49,418 nt of DNA from Clostridium vitabionis. Its GTDB lineage: Bacteria > Bacillota > Clostridia > Lachnospirales > Lachnospiraceae. The notes beneath the pieces are model-generated. The model was not told where the DNA came from, did not search any database, and saw nothing but the letters and a program-made list of their open reading frames with translations. Each line of letters opens with the position of its first letter. Position 1 is the stretch's first letter. Position numbers and translations under genes: made by a program. Of this stretch, positions 31,455-38,801 are shown in pieces. The stretch is taken from NCBI RefSeq assembly GCF_015351765.1, contig NZ_JADKQA010000006.1:1-49418 (forward strand). Direction: 5' to 3'.

Positions 31455-32816
31455 ATGGAAAAGTTTTTTAAACTCAAGGAAAATGGCACGGATACCCGCA
31501 CGGAGCTCCTGGCGGGCCTGACCACGTTCATGACGATGGCTTATATCCTGGCGGTTAATCCGAATATCCTCGGCGCCGCCGGCATGGACAAGGGTGCGGT
31601 CTTTACCGCGACAGCCCTGGCGTCCGCGCTCGCGAGCTTCTGCATGGCCTTCTTTGCCAACCTGCCCTTCGTGCTCTCGGCGGGTATGGGCCTCAACGCC
31701 TACTTCGCCTACACGGTGGTGCTCGGCATGGGCTACAGCTGGCAGGTCGCCCTGGCGGCGGTCTTCACCGAGGGGCTGATTTTCATCATCCTCTCCCTGA
31801 CCAGTGTCCGCGAGGCGATCTTTAACGCGATCCCGGCGACGCTGAAAACCGCGGTTTCCGTCGGCATCGGCCTCTTTATCTGCATCGTCGGCCTGAAAAA
31901 TGCGCACATTGTCGTCGGCGAGGCGTCCACGCTGGTGACCGTATTTTCCTTCAGCGGCTCTGTGGCAGATGGCACGTTCCGCTCCGAGGGCATCACGGTC
32001 CTCCTCGCCCTGATCGGCATCCTGGTGACCGGCTACCTGCTGATCCGCGGCGTCCGGGGGAATATCATCCTCGGGATTTTCATCACCTGGGGCCTCGGGA
32101 TCCTCTGCCAGCTTCTCGGGCTCTATGTCCCGGATCCGGATGCCGGTTTCTACAGCCTGATCCCCACGGCGGTCTTCTCCGCGCCGCAGTCCATGGCGCC
32201 AACCTTTATGAAAATGAGCCTCTCCGGCGTCCGCGTTATGGATTTCGTGGTGGTGATCTGCGCGTTCCTCTTCGTGGATATGTTTGACACGATTGGCACC
32301 CTGATCGGCTGCGCTTCCCGCGCGGACATGCTGGATAAGGACGGAAAGCTCCGGGGCATCCGGGGCGCGCTGCTCGCGGACGCTGTCGGTACCGTCGTCG
32401 GCGCGATTTTCGGCACGTCCACGATCACGACATTTGTGGAGTCTTCCTCGGGCATTGCTCAGGGTGGCCGTACGGGGCTTACCTCGGTCACCTCGGGAAT
32501 CCTGTTTCTCCTTGCCCTGTTCTTCTCCCCGGTTTTTCTCGCCATCCCGTCCTTCGCGACGGCGCCGGCCCTGGTGCTTGTCGGCTTCATGATGATGCAG
32601 CAGGTGAGCAAGATCGAGTGGAACAGCATGCTGGACGCCATCCCGGCATTTATCTGCATCTGCGCGATGCCGTTCATGTCCTCGATCTCTGAGGGCATTT
32701 CCTTCGGTATCATCTCCTGGGTGGTTCTCCACGCGGCCTGCGGCAAGGCGAAGGAAGTCACCCCGCTCATGGCGGTGCTTGCGGTGCTGTTCGTGCTGAA
32801 GTACCTGCTGATCTGA
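31455..32816 (+). CDS. NCS2-family nucleobase permease (adenine/guanine/hypoxanthine type)
   Basis: A 453-residue 12-14 span transporter of the AzgA-like branch of NCS2, taking up purine bases with a cation. Signature segments are GLTTFMTMAYILAVNP, the half-helix region SAGMGLNAYFAY and the substrate-site segment DMFDTIGTLIG followed by GTSTITTFVESSSGIAQGGRTGLTS. Length is normal. No purine riboswitch is visible in the 127-bp leader, which instead carries the GC hairpin at 31389-31413. A rho-independent terminator at 32870-32898 (CCGGAC/GTCCGG plus T6) follows. Confidence 0.92.
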   Translation: MEKFFKLKENGTDTRTELLAGLTTFMTMAYILAVNPNILGAAGMDKGAVFTATALASALASFCMAFFANLPFVLSAGMGLNAYFAYTVVLGMGYSWQVALAAVFTEGLIFIILSLTSVREAIFNAIPATLKTAVSVGIGLFICIVGLKNAHIVVGEASTLVTVFSFSGSVADGTFRSEGITVLLALIGILVTGYLLIRGVRGNIILGIFITWGLGILCQLLGLYVPDPDAGFYSLIPTAVFSAPQSMAPTFMKMSLSGVRVMDFVVVICAFLFVDMFDTIGTLIGCASRADMLDKDGKLRGIRGALLADAVGTVVGAIFGTSTITTFVESSSGIAQGGRTGLTSVTSGILFLLALFFSPVFLAIPSFATAPALVLVGFMMMQQVSKIEWNSMLDAIPAFICICAMPFMSSISEGISFGIISWVVLHAACGKAKEVTPLMAVLAVLFVLKYLLI

Positions 32817-32869
32817 GCATACAGAATCGTGCGCCGGGCAAATGGCCGTTCCGGGGCGGGAATATCCGC

Positions 32870-32898
32870 CCGGACGCGGCCGGGGTCCGGCGTTTTTT
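32870..32898 (+). terminator. rho-independent terminator of the NCS2 gene
   Basis: CCGGAC and GTCCGG arms around a GC-rich loop, followed after CG by six T residues. It lies 55 bp after the permease stop. Confidence 0.75.
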
Positions 32899-32917
32899 GT
32901 CCGCCTAGAGTAAAAAA

Positions 32918-33076
32918 CGTAACTGTTCAGCCCCCGCATCTCACGAAGCTTTGCTTCGCTCGATGTGGGGTGGCCGAGCGCCTGCGGCGCTTGGCTGCAT
33001 GCTGGGGGATAGTCCGCAAAACCGTCCGCAAGCGGCCAGTTTGCGGGTTATCCCCCAGCATGCACTGAAAAGTAAC
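32918..33076. repeat. large structured intergenic repeat with inverted ends
   Basis: Ends carry GTAACTGTTCAG (left) and the complement of GTTACTTTTCAG (right), so the element has imperfect terminal inverted repeats. Inside are a CCCGCATC...GATGTGGGG hairpin with CGAAGC/GCTTCG, a GAGCGCC/GGCGCTT hairpin and a long palindrome at 32996-33064 with 16-nt arms TGCATGCTGGGGGATA. It resembles the element at 6306-6452. Size and ends are like a non-autonomous mobile element; no target duplication is clear. Confidence 0.6.
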
Positions 33077-33108
33077 AAAAAAACAGGTTCCTGGAGCAGA
33101 AAAACGGA

Positions 33109-33155
33109 TTTGTCGTATCAGAATTTGAAAAAAGAGAAAAATCTGATACGACAAA
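33109..33155. promoter_or_regulatory. perfect 14-bp inverted repeat upstream of the AAA ATPase
   Basis: TTTGTCGTATCAGA (33109-33122) and its exact complement (33142-33155) are separated by a 19-bp A-rich spacer. A TATGAT -10-like word follows at about 33163. It could be an operator for a dimeric regulator or a leader hairpin. Confidence 0.6.
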
Positions 33156-33217
33156 CGGACATTATGATATGATGTGTTGTGTGGACAACGATCTTTCGAC
33201 AGGGAGAGGAGGCAATC

Positions 33218-34447
33218 ATGGACCTGTTTATTCGGGAAAAATACTTGAAAAAGATCAGGGGCTTCTACAAAAGTAATGATCTCATTAAGGTGATCACAGG
33301 TGTGCGCAGATGCGGCAAATCGACACTCATGCGGATGATCGTCAATGAACTGGAAGAACAGGGAGTGCATGAAGAGAGGATCCTTTATCTGGATTTGGAC
33401 CTGAGAAAATATAGAAAAATCAAAACTGCGGATCAGCTGGAAGATCTTATTGCGTCCGGAATTCATGAGGGGGAGCAGAATTACATCTTTATCGATGAGG
33501 TTCAGAATGTCGATGGATTTGAAGAAGTCGTGAATGGTTTTCGGGAGGAAGGCAACTGCTCTATTTTTATTACGGGTTCCAATTCCTATCTCCTGAGTGG
33601 TGAGCTGGCGACAAAACTGACTGGCAGATATATTGAATTTGAAATGTATACGCTGACATTCGAGGAATATGAGCTGATGAAGGCGTTCTATCATTTGCGG
33701 ATCGACAATAATCCCTTGGCTGAACTTCAGAATTACATTCTGGAGGGAGGATTCCCGAGGACAGTTTTGATAGAGAACATCGAGGATAAGAGACGGTACG
33801 CCGAAAGCGTTGTACAGGAAATTTTTGAAAAGGATATACGCCGCCGGGTAATCATCAAAAACCGGGAGAGCTTCGAAACTATTCGTCAGTATCTTGTCAA
33901 TAATTTCGGCTCGACGACAAGTGTCACCAATCTGCAGAGAGATCTTGAAAAAAATGGGCAGAAGATCAGCCGCCAGACGCTGACAAAGTACATCCGGGCA
34001 CTGGTCGATGCAAAGGTTTTGTATGCGTGTGATCGTTTTGACATGAAGTCCCGCAAATCTATTGCGGGCGAGAAAAAGTATTATCTGAGTGATCTGAGTT
34101 TCTATTTTGCGTTAAATACAGATAATCGGATCAATTATGAACCTGTATTGGAAAATATCGTGTATTTGTACGCGAGAAGTATGGACAGCAAAGTCAGTGT
34201 AGGCAGAATCGGCAAGCTGGAATGCGACTTTATCATGCGCGATACAGCAATGAATTATGCCTATGTGCAAGTTGCATACACGATTGCGATGAGCAAAGAA
34301 ACAGAAGACAGGGAATATAAACCCCTGGAGATGATCCGGGATAATTATCCGAAATATGTTGTAACAACAGATTATCTGCTTCAGAAGAGAAATGGCATTC
34401 AGCACGTGAATCTGATAGACTTCATGAAGGCAGAAAAAATATTCTGA
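33218..34447 (+). CDS. AAA-family ATPase with DUF4143 C-terminal domain
   Basis: A 409-residue protein. Residues about 20-150 form a P-loop ATPase with Walker A GVRRCGKST, Walker B YIFIDEVQ and the sensor segment IFITGSNSYLLS. The C-terminal half (about 190-409) is DUF4143-like, including an endonuclease-like or wing segment. Such proteins are common, often horizontally acquired, in Firmicutes and Bacteroidetes and their function is not established. The ATG at 33218 follows GGGAGAGGAGG. Base composition is clearly lower in GC and codon use (ATT, AAA, GAA) differs from neighbours, and a structured repeat lies upstream, consistent with transfer. Confidence 0.85.
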   Translation: MDLFIREKYLKKIRGFYKSNDLIKVITGVRRCGKSTLMRMIVNELEEQGVHEERILYLDLDLRKYRKIKTADQLEDLIASGIHEGEQNYIFIDEVQNVDGFEEVVNGFREEGNCSIFITGSNSYLLSGELATKLTGRYIEFEMYTLTFEEYELMKAFYHLRIDNNPLAELQNYILEGGFPRTVLIENIEDKRRYAESVVQEIFEKDIRRRVIIKNRESFETIRQYLVNNFGSTTSVTNLQRDLEKNGQKISRQTLTKYIRALVDAKVLYACDRFDMKSRKSIAGEKKYYLSDLSFYFALNTDNRINYEPVLENIVYLYARSMDSKVSVGRIGKLECDFIMRDTAMNYAYVQVAYTIAMSKETEDREYKPLEMIRDNYPKYVVTTDYLLQKRNGIQHVNLIDFMKAEKIF

Positions 34448-34546
34448 CCGTGGACTGGCGCGAGGCAAATCGAATGCCCCGGCGAGCCTGATAGATTAAC
34501 GGGGACGCGGCGCGGCTTCAGCCTGCGCCCTGGTTCGAAAAGGAGA

Positions 34547-35053
34547 ATGATGATGAAAAAAACGGTAATTGACCCGACAGCCTATGTGGCGGACGGCGCC
34601 CGGATTCTCGGAGATGTTGTGATCGGCGCCCATTCCGGGATATGGTATTACGCGGTCATCCGCGGCGATCTCTGCCCGATTACGATTGGGGAAAATACGA
34701 ATATCCAGGATCTCGCCGTGATCCACGGCGATCCGGACTATCCGGTGGAGATCGGGAGCAATGTCTCGGTCGGCCACTCGGCGGTGCTTCACGGCTGCAG
34801 GATCGGGGACGGCTCGATGGTCGGCATGGGGTCGGTAGTCCTGAACGGCGCGCAGATCGGGAAAAACTGCCTGATCGGCGCCGGCTCGCTGGTGACCCAG
34901 GGGACAAAAATCCCGGACAACTCGCTGGCCTTCGGAAGGCCGGCAAAGGTTGTCCGGGTGATGACGGAGAAAGACCTGGCGTATCTGAAGGATAACGGGG
35001 AGACCTACCGGAAGCTCGCCGAGGAGGCGAAGCTCAGTACTCCGCTTCCGTGA
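34547..35053 (+). CDS. gamma-class carbonic anhydrase-family protein
   Basis: A 168-residue left-handed beta-helix protein of hexapeptide repeats (for example ARILGDVVIGAHSGIWYYAVIRGD, split repeats VIGAHS and IGDGSMVGMGS). Metal-ligand His residues are placed as in gamma carbonic anhydrases: IHGD, VGHSAVLHG. RGDLCPITIGENTNIQD is the family signature. It may hydrate CO2 or bind metal as a YrdA/PaaY-like protein. The start has three in-frame ATGs at 34547-34555 after AAAAGGAG; 34547 is taken. The 3' end overlaps the convergent MgtC gene by 20 bp. Confidence 0.9.
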   Translation: MMMKKTVIDPTAYVADGARILGDVVIGAHSGIWYYAVIRGDLCPITIGENTNIQDLAVIHGDPDYPVEIGSNVSVGHSAVLHGCRIGDGSMVGMGSVVLNGAQIGKNCLIGAGSLVTQGTKIPDNSLAFGRPAKVVRVMTEKDLAYLKDNGETYRKLAEEAKLSTPLP

Positions 35054-35912
35054 TCTCCGGAACCTCCCGGAGCAGGCGGACGATATCCCCGGCGGTGTAA
35101 TCCGGGGGATATTTGACGGTGATTACGGCATCGATCGGGGGAGTTTCCGCGGGTTCCGGCGCGCTGGCGCTGGAACCTTTCTGTGTCGGGCCGGCCGTGG
35201 CCTTCGGCGCGCTGCCGGCCGTCCCGGCGCTGCATCCGGCCTTCGCCGCCCGGATGCCCACCACCTTGATGTCCCGCGCCTTCAGCTCCCGGACGAGATG
35301 ATCCAGGTTGCCGCCCGCAATGTGGACGGTGATCTTCCGGATTTCCCGCTGCTCCCTGGTCAGATAGCGCGGATGGCAGAGCAGCTTCTCGATGATGACG
35401 ACCAGCACCGCGGAAAATATGCCGACGGCATACATCCCGCAGCCGATGGCAAGCCCAACCGCGACGGTCGCGAGAAGGCCGGCGGCGGTGGACATGCCGA
35501 TGACTTCCCGGCGCTGGACGAAGATGATGCCGGTGCCGAGAAAGCCGATGGAGCTGATCACTCCTGCCGCCAGGCGGCCGGGATCCGAGCGGATATAGTC
35601 TCCGACGACATCCGCGAAGCCGTACTTGGAAATGCACATGATCAGGCAGCTGGTTACGGCAACCAGGATATGCGTCCGGAGGCCGGCGGTGCGCCCGAGC
35701 TTTTCGCGCTCGGTTCCGATGATGGCGCCGCAGGCGGCAGCACCCAGGATCCGGCAGCAGAAGATGAGCTGCAGGGATACCGGAAAATGGGAAACCGGAG
35801 ACAGAAAAGCCGGAGTAAGGAAAGCCGGAGAGAGTAAAGCCGGAGTGAGGAAAACCGGAGAGGGAGAAGCTGAAAAAAGAAAAGCCGGGGAAAGGGAAGC
35901 TGCTGGTAACAT
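35034..35912 (-). CDS. MgtC/SapB-family membrane protein with repeat-derived N-terminus
   Basis: A 292-residue protein. From about residue 47 it is a normal MgtC/SapB membrane domain: LGAAACGAIIGTEREKLGRTAGLRTHILVAVTSCLIM is covered by its motifs GTEREKLGRTAGLRTH and SIGFLGTGIIF, with spans to about 190. A cytoplasmic ACT-like tail follows (about 190-292) containing an Ala/Gly/Ser/Pro insert. The first 46 residues are low-complexity Ser-Pro-Ala-Phe-Leu-Thr repeats encoded by a short DNA repeat at about 35795-35890, not found in the family. AGGAGG precedes the ATG. An extended -10 promoter (TGGTATAAT) lies on this strand at 35953-35961. Family members affect magnesium-limited growth; the substrate is unknown. 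Confidence 0.85.
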   Translation of the reverse strand: MLPAASLSPAFLFSASPSPVFLTPALLSPAFLTPAFLSPVSHFPVSLQLIFCCRILGAAACGAIIGTEREKLGRTAGLRTHILVAVTSCLIMCISKYGFADVVGDYIRSDPGRLAAGVISSIGFLGTGIIFVQRREVIGMSTAAGLLATVAVGLAIGCGMYAVGIFSAVLVVIIEKLLCHPRYLTREQREIRKITVHIAGGNLDHLVRELKARDIKVVGIRAAKAGCSAGTAGSAPKATAGPTQKGSSASAPEPAETPPIDAVITVKYPPDYTAGDIVRLLREVPEITEAEY

Positions 35913-35952
35913 TGTCGAAAATCCTCCTGAAAATATCGCATTTCTCTGTTCA

Positions 35953-35961
35953 ATTATACCA
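35953..35961 (-). promoter_or_regulatory. extended -10 promoter of the MgtC-like gene
   Basis: TGGTATAAT read on the minus strand, 40 bp upstream of the ATG at 35912. A consensus -35 at 17-bp spacing is not evident, as usual for extended -10 promoters. Confidence 0.55.
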
Positions 35962-36178
35962 TGAATTGCTGAACAACCGGCTCGGAAAACTATGCACAGC
36001 CGCCCAAAATCTGCCGAAGTTCAGCTCGCCATTCGACAAATTATTCACAAAAATGGAGAACTTAGGCATAAAGGTACAGGAGAGCGGATAATGGATTGCT
36101 TTTTTGAGGCAATGTGTTATAAAGGAGATTGTGCTCAAAAAAATGCAATAATCACGAAACATTTCTGGAGGTTACTGA

Positions 36179-37525
36179 ATGACTATACCGGGCTGGCTAT
36201 GTATCCCCTTCGTGGGGCTTTTACTTTCTGTGGCGCTCTTCCCGATCCTGAAACCGGACTGGTGGGACAAGCACGAACCGCACGCGGTGATCTTCTGGTC
36301 GCTGCTTGTGATCGTCCTCTTTACCGCGAAGTTCGGCGTGGGCAAGTCGGCGGAGATGGTTCTGGACTGCATCTTCAATGATTATCTGACGTTCATCGTG
36401 CTGCTGTTCGGCCTTTACTGTGTGTCCGGCAACATCACCTTCGCGGGTGATCTCGCCGGTTCTCCGGGAGTCAATGTCTTCCTCCTCGCGGTCGGAACGC
36501 TTCTTTCCAGCTGCATCGGCACCACCGGCTCCAGTATGCTGATGGTTCGCCCGGTGATCAGCATGAACTCCTGGCGGAAAAGAAAAGCGCACATCATGAT
36601 CTTCTTCATTTTCCTGGTGTCCAACATCGGCGGCTGCCTGACCCCGGTCGGCGACCCGCCGCTGCTCATGGGCTTCATGCGGGGCGTGAACTTCTTCTGG
36701 AGCCTGCACCTGTTCCCGGTGCTTCTCCTCAACATGGTGGTGCTTCTCGTGCTTTTCTACCATATTGATAAGCGCGCGTACCGGGCGGACATCGCCGAGG
36801 GGCGCGAGCCGAACATCCGGGTGCCGCACACGACCCTGGAGGTCGGCGGGAAGCACAACGTGATCTTCCTCGTGATGATCGTCGCGGGCGTGATCCTGAG
36901 CGGAACGCTGCCGAAACTGTCCATTTTCCAGGACGCACAGGGAAATGCGCTCGGCATCCCGCTTCCGGCGGGTGTCGTCTTCCCCTGGCCGTCGCTGATC
37001 GAGTGCGTGATCATCCTTCTCGCGGCATTCCTCTCCTTCAAGACCACGCCGCAGGAAGTCCGCCGGAAGAACCACTTTACCTGGGGCGCGATCAAGGAAG
37101 TCGCGATGCTGTTCGTCGGCATTTTCCTGACCATGCAGCCGGCGCTCCGCCTGCTCAAGCAGCTGGGGCCGGAGATGGGCATCAACACCCCGGCGCAGAT
37201 GTTCTGGGCCGCCGGCGCCCTGTCCAGCTTCCTGGACAACACGCCGACCTACCTGGTGTTCCTGACGACCGCGGGCACGCTCGGCTTCACCAGCGGGATT
37301 GTCACCAGCCTCGGCACGGTGCCTGTCCAGATGCTGATGGCGATCTCCTGCGGCGCCGTGTTCATGGGGGCGAATTCCTACATCGGCAACGCGCCGAACT
37401 TTATGGTCAAGGCGCTGTCGGATGAGAACGGTATCCGCATGCCTTCCTTCTTCGGGTACATGAAGTGGTCGATCGGCATCCTGATCCCGGTATTTCTGCT
37501 GGACACGCTGATCTTTTTCCGCTGA
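36179..37525 (+). CDS. ion transporter of the CitMHS/Na+:H+ antiporter-like type
   Basis: A 448-residue membrane protein with about eleven spans, of the ion transporter superfamily annotated as putative sodium:proton antiporter or citrate-like permease. Features are GTTGSSMLMVRPVI, the SNIGGCLTPVGDPPLLMGF loop typical of re-entrant P-G/D-P motifs in this superfamily and, in the second half, SSFLDNTPTYLVFL and MGANSYIGNAPNFMVKA. The substrate cannot be told from sequence. CTGGAGG precedes the ATG. It is 13 bp upstream of the cytidylate kinase-like gene, so an operon is likely. Confidence 0.85.
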   Translation: MTIPGWLCIPFVGLLLSVALFPILKPDWWDKHEPHAVIFWSLLVIVLFTAKFGVGKSAEMVLDCIFNDYLTFIVLLFGLYCVSGNITFAGDLAGSPGVNVFLLAVGTLLSSCIGTTGSSMLMVRPVISMNSWRKRKAHIMIFFIFLVSNIGGCLTPVGDPPLLMGFMRGVNFFWSLHLFPVLLLNMVVLLVLFYHIDKRAYRADIAEGREPNIRVPHTTLEVGGKHNVIFLVMIVAGVILSGTLPKLSIFQDAQGNALGIPLPAGVVFPWPSLIECVIILLAAFLSFKTTPQEVRRKNHFTWGAIKEVAMLFVGIFLTMQPALRLLKQLGPEMGINTPAQMFWAAGALSSFLDNTPTYLVFLTTAGTLGFTSGIVTSLGTVPVQMLMAISCGAVFMGANSYIGNAPNFMVKALSDENGIRMPSFFGYMKWSIGILIPVFLLDTLIFFR

Positions 37526-37538
37526 GGAGGGGTAAGTC

Positions 37539-38735
37539 ATGGATAAGGATAAGAAGATAATGGAAAATGCCGCCCCGGAGGCGGAGAAAGCCCCGGCCGG
37601 ACAGGCAGCGGAGGGCGGGATCCCTTCGGCGAAGAAATGTGGGAAAACCCCGGCGGAGCGGCTCAAGGAATGCCAGCAGCTCGCCGAGGAGATCTATGCG
37701 CTGGATGAGAAGGCCTACAAGCTCCTGGGATCCTCGCTCGGCCGCGTGTTCACGGATGACCGGCAGCGCTGCATTGACCGGATGGTCTACTCCATGGTGA
37801 CCATGCCGGAGGAACACCATGTGCGCAGCGAGGTTGCCCTGATCGGCAACATGGCCCGCACCATCCCGGAGCATGACAAGCGCAGCCAGATCATGACCGA
37901 GTACAACGACATCATGCAGAAGCTCCAGTCGCTGCCCCAGTTCTGGGGGGCGGGAATCCTGGACCGCGGCAGGGCGCGGCTGAACACCCTGACGATGGGA
38001 GACCGCTTCGGCGAGAACAGCCACCTGATCATCTGCATCAGCCGTTCCTACGGCTCCGCGGGCAACCATATCGGCTTCGGGCTTGCGGACCGGCTGAAAA
38101 TCAATTATTATGACGCTGAGATCTTCCGCCAGGTACTCCGCCGGATGGAGGCCGACCGGGACGGAATCGCCGATTCGGGCGCATTTCCCGGGTTCTCCGA
38201 TCCTGCGCTGACGGATCTGCCGGATCTTCCGAGAAATCCGGAGAAAGCCTCGAAGGGAAATCCCGGCATGGAATCCTACCGGGAGAAGATCAGCCTCCGG
38301 GAGAGGCTGCACCGCTTAAACCGCTACCACGGGCTGCCGGCGAGGGACGCGGTCTACTTCAACCAGAGCGATTATATCTGCCAGATGGCGAAGGAGCGGG
38401 ATTTCGTCGTCATGGGGCGCTGCGCCGACGTCGTGCTCAAGAACAACAACATCCCGCATATCAGTATCTTCATCACCGCTTCCCCGGAGCGGAGGATCGC
38501 CCGCATGATGGCATTTAACCATGTGGACTACCGGACCGCGAAGAAGCAGCTGAAAGAGGTAGATCACGAGCACGCCGCGTATTATCATTACTATACCGGG
38601 AACAAGTGGGGCGACGCGCGCCACTATGATCTCTGCATCAACAGCTCGAGCTACGGCATCCAGGGGTCGATCGACTTCATCATCAATATGCTGGTGGCCA
38701 ACGGCGTGAAGCTGCCACACAAGCTGGACAATTAA
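37539..38735 (+). CDS. cytidylate kinase-like family protein
   Basis: A 398-residue protein. The N-terminal 165 residues are a helical, charged region of unknown role (with an Ala/Pro-rich beginning). From about residue 167 it is a cytidylate kinase-like domain: ICISRSYGSAGNHIG is the phosphate loop variant of this family, followed by YYDAEIFRQ, VVMGRCADVVL, FITASPERRIARMM and CINSSSYGIQGSID. Members of this family are common in Firmicutes beside transporters and their substrate is not known; a true CMP kinase role is doubtful because of the variant P-loop. GAGGAGGGG precedes the ATG. A hairpin follows directly. Confidence 0.82.
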   Translation: MDKDKKIMENAAPEAEKAPAGQAAEGGIPSAKKCGKTPAERLKECQQLAEEIYALDEKAYKLLGSSLGRVFTDDRQRCIDRMVYSMVTMPEEHHVRSEVALIGNMARTIPEHDKRSQIMTEYNDIMQKLQSLPQFWGAGILDRGRARLNTLTMGDRFGENSHLIICISRSYGSAGNHIGFGLADRLKINYYDAEIFRQVLRRMEADRDGIADSGAFPGFSDPALTDLPDLPRNPEKASKGNPGMESYREKISLRERLHRLNRYHGLPARDAVYFNQSDYICQMAKERDFVVMGRCADVVLKNNNIPHISIFITASPERRIARMMAFNHVDYRTAKKQLKEVDHEHAAYYHYYTGNKWGDARHYDLCINSSSYGIQGSIDFIINMLVANGVKLPHKLDN

Positions 38736-38737
38736 CA

Positions 38738-38766
38738 ACGGTTCAGCATAACGGATTCTGAACCGT
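38738..38766. terminator. hairpin after the cytidylate kinase-like gene
   Basis: ACGGTTCAG and CTGAACCGT arms around an 11-nt loop, beginning 3 bp after the stop codon. No T-run. It shares the GTTCAG word with the other hairpin elements of the window. Confidence 0.6.
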
Positions 38767-38801
38767 GATGATCTGGATTGCGGATATCCTCAGGAGGAAT
38801 T

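Noticed and set aside
34496-34546. possible tRNA T-loop word GGTTCGAA before the carbonic anhydrase gene
   Set aside because: No acceptor stem or anticodon arm can be built around it.
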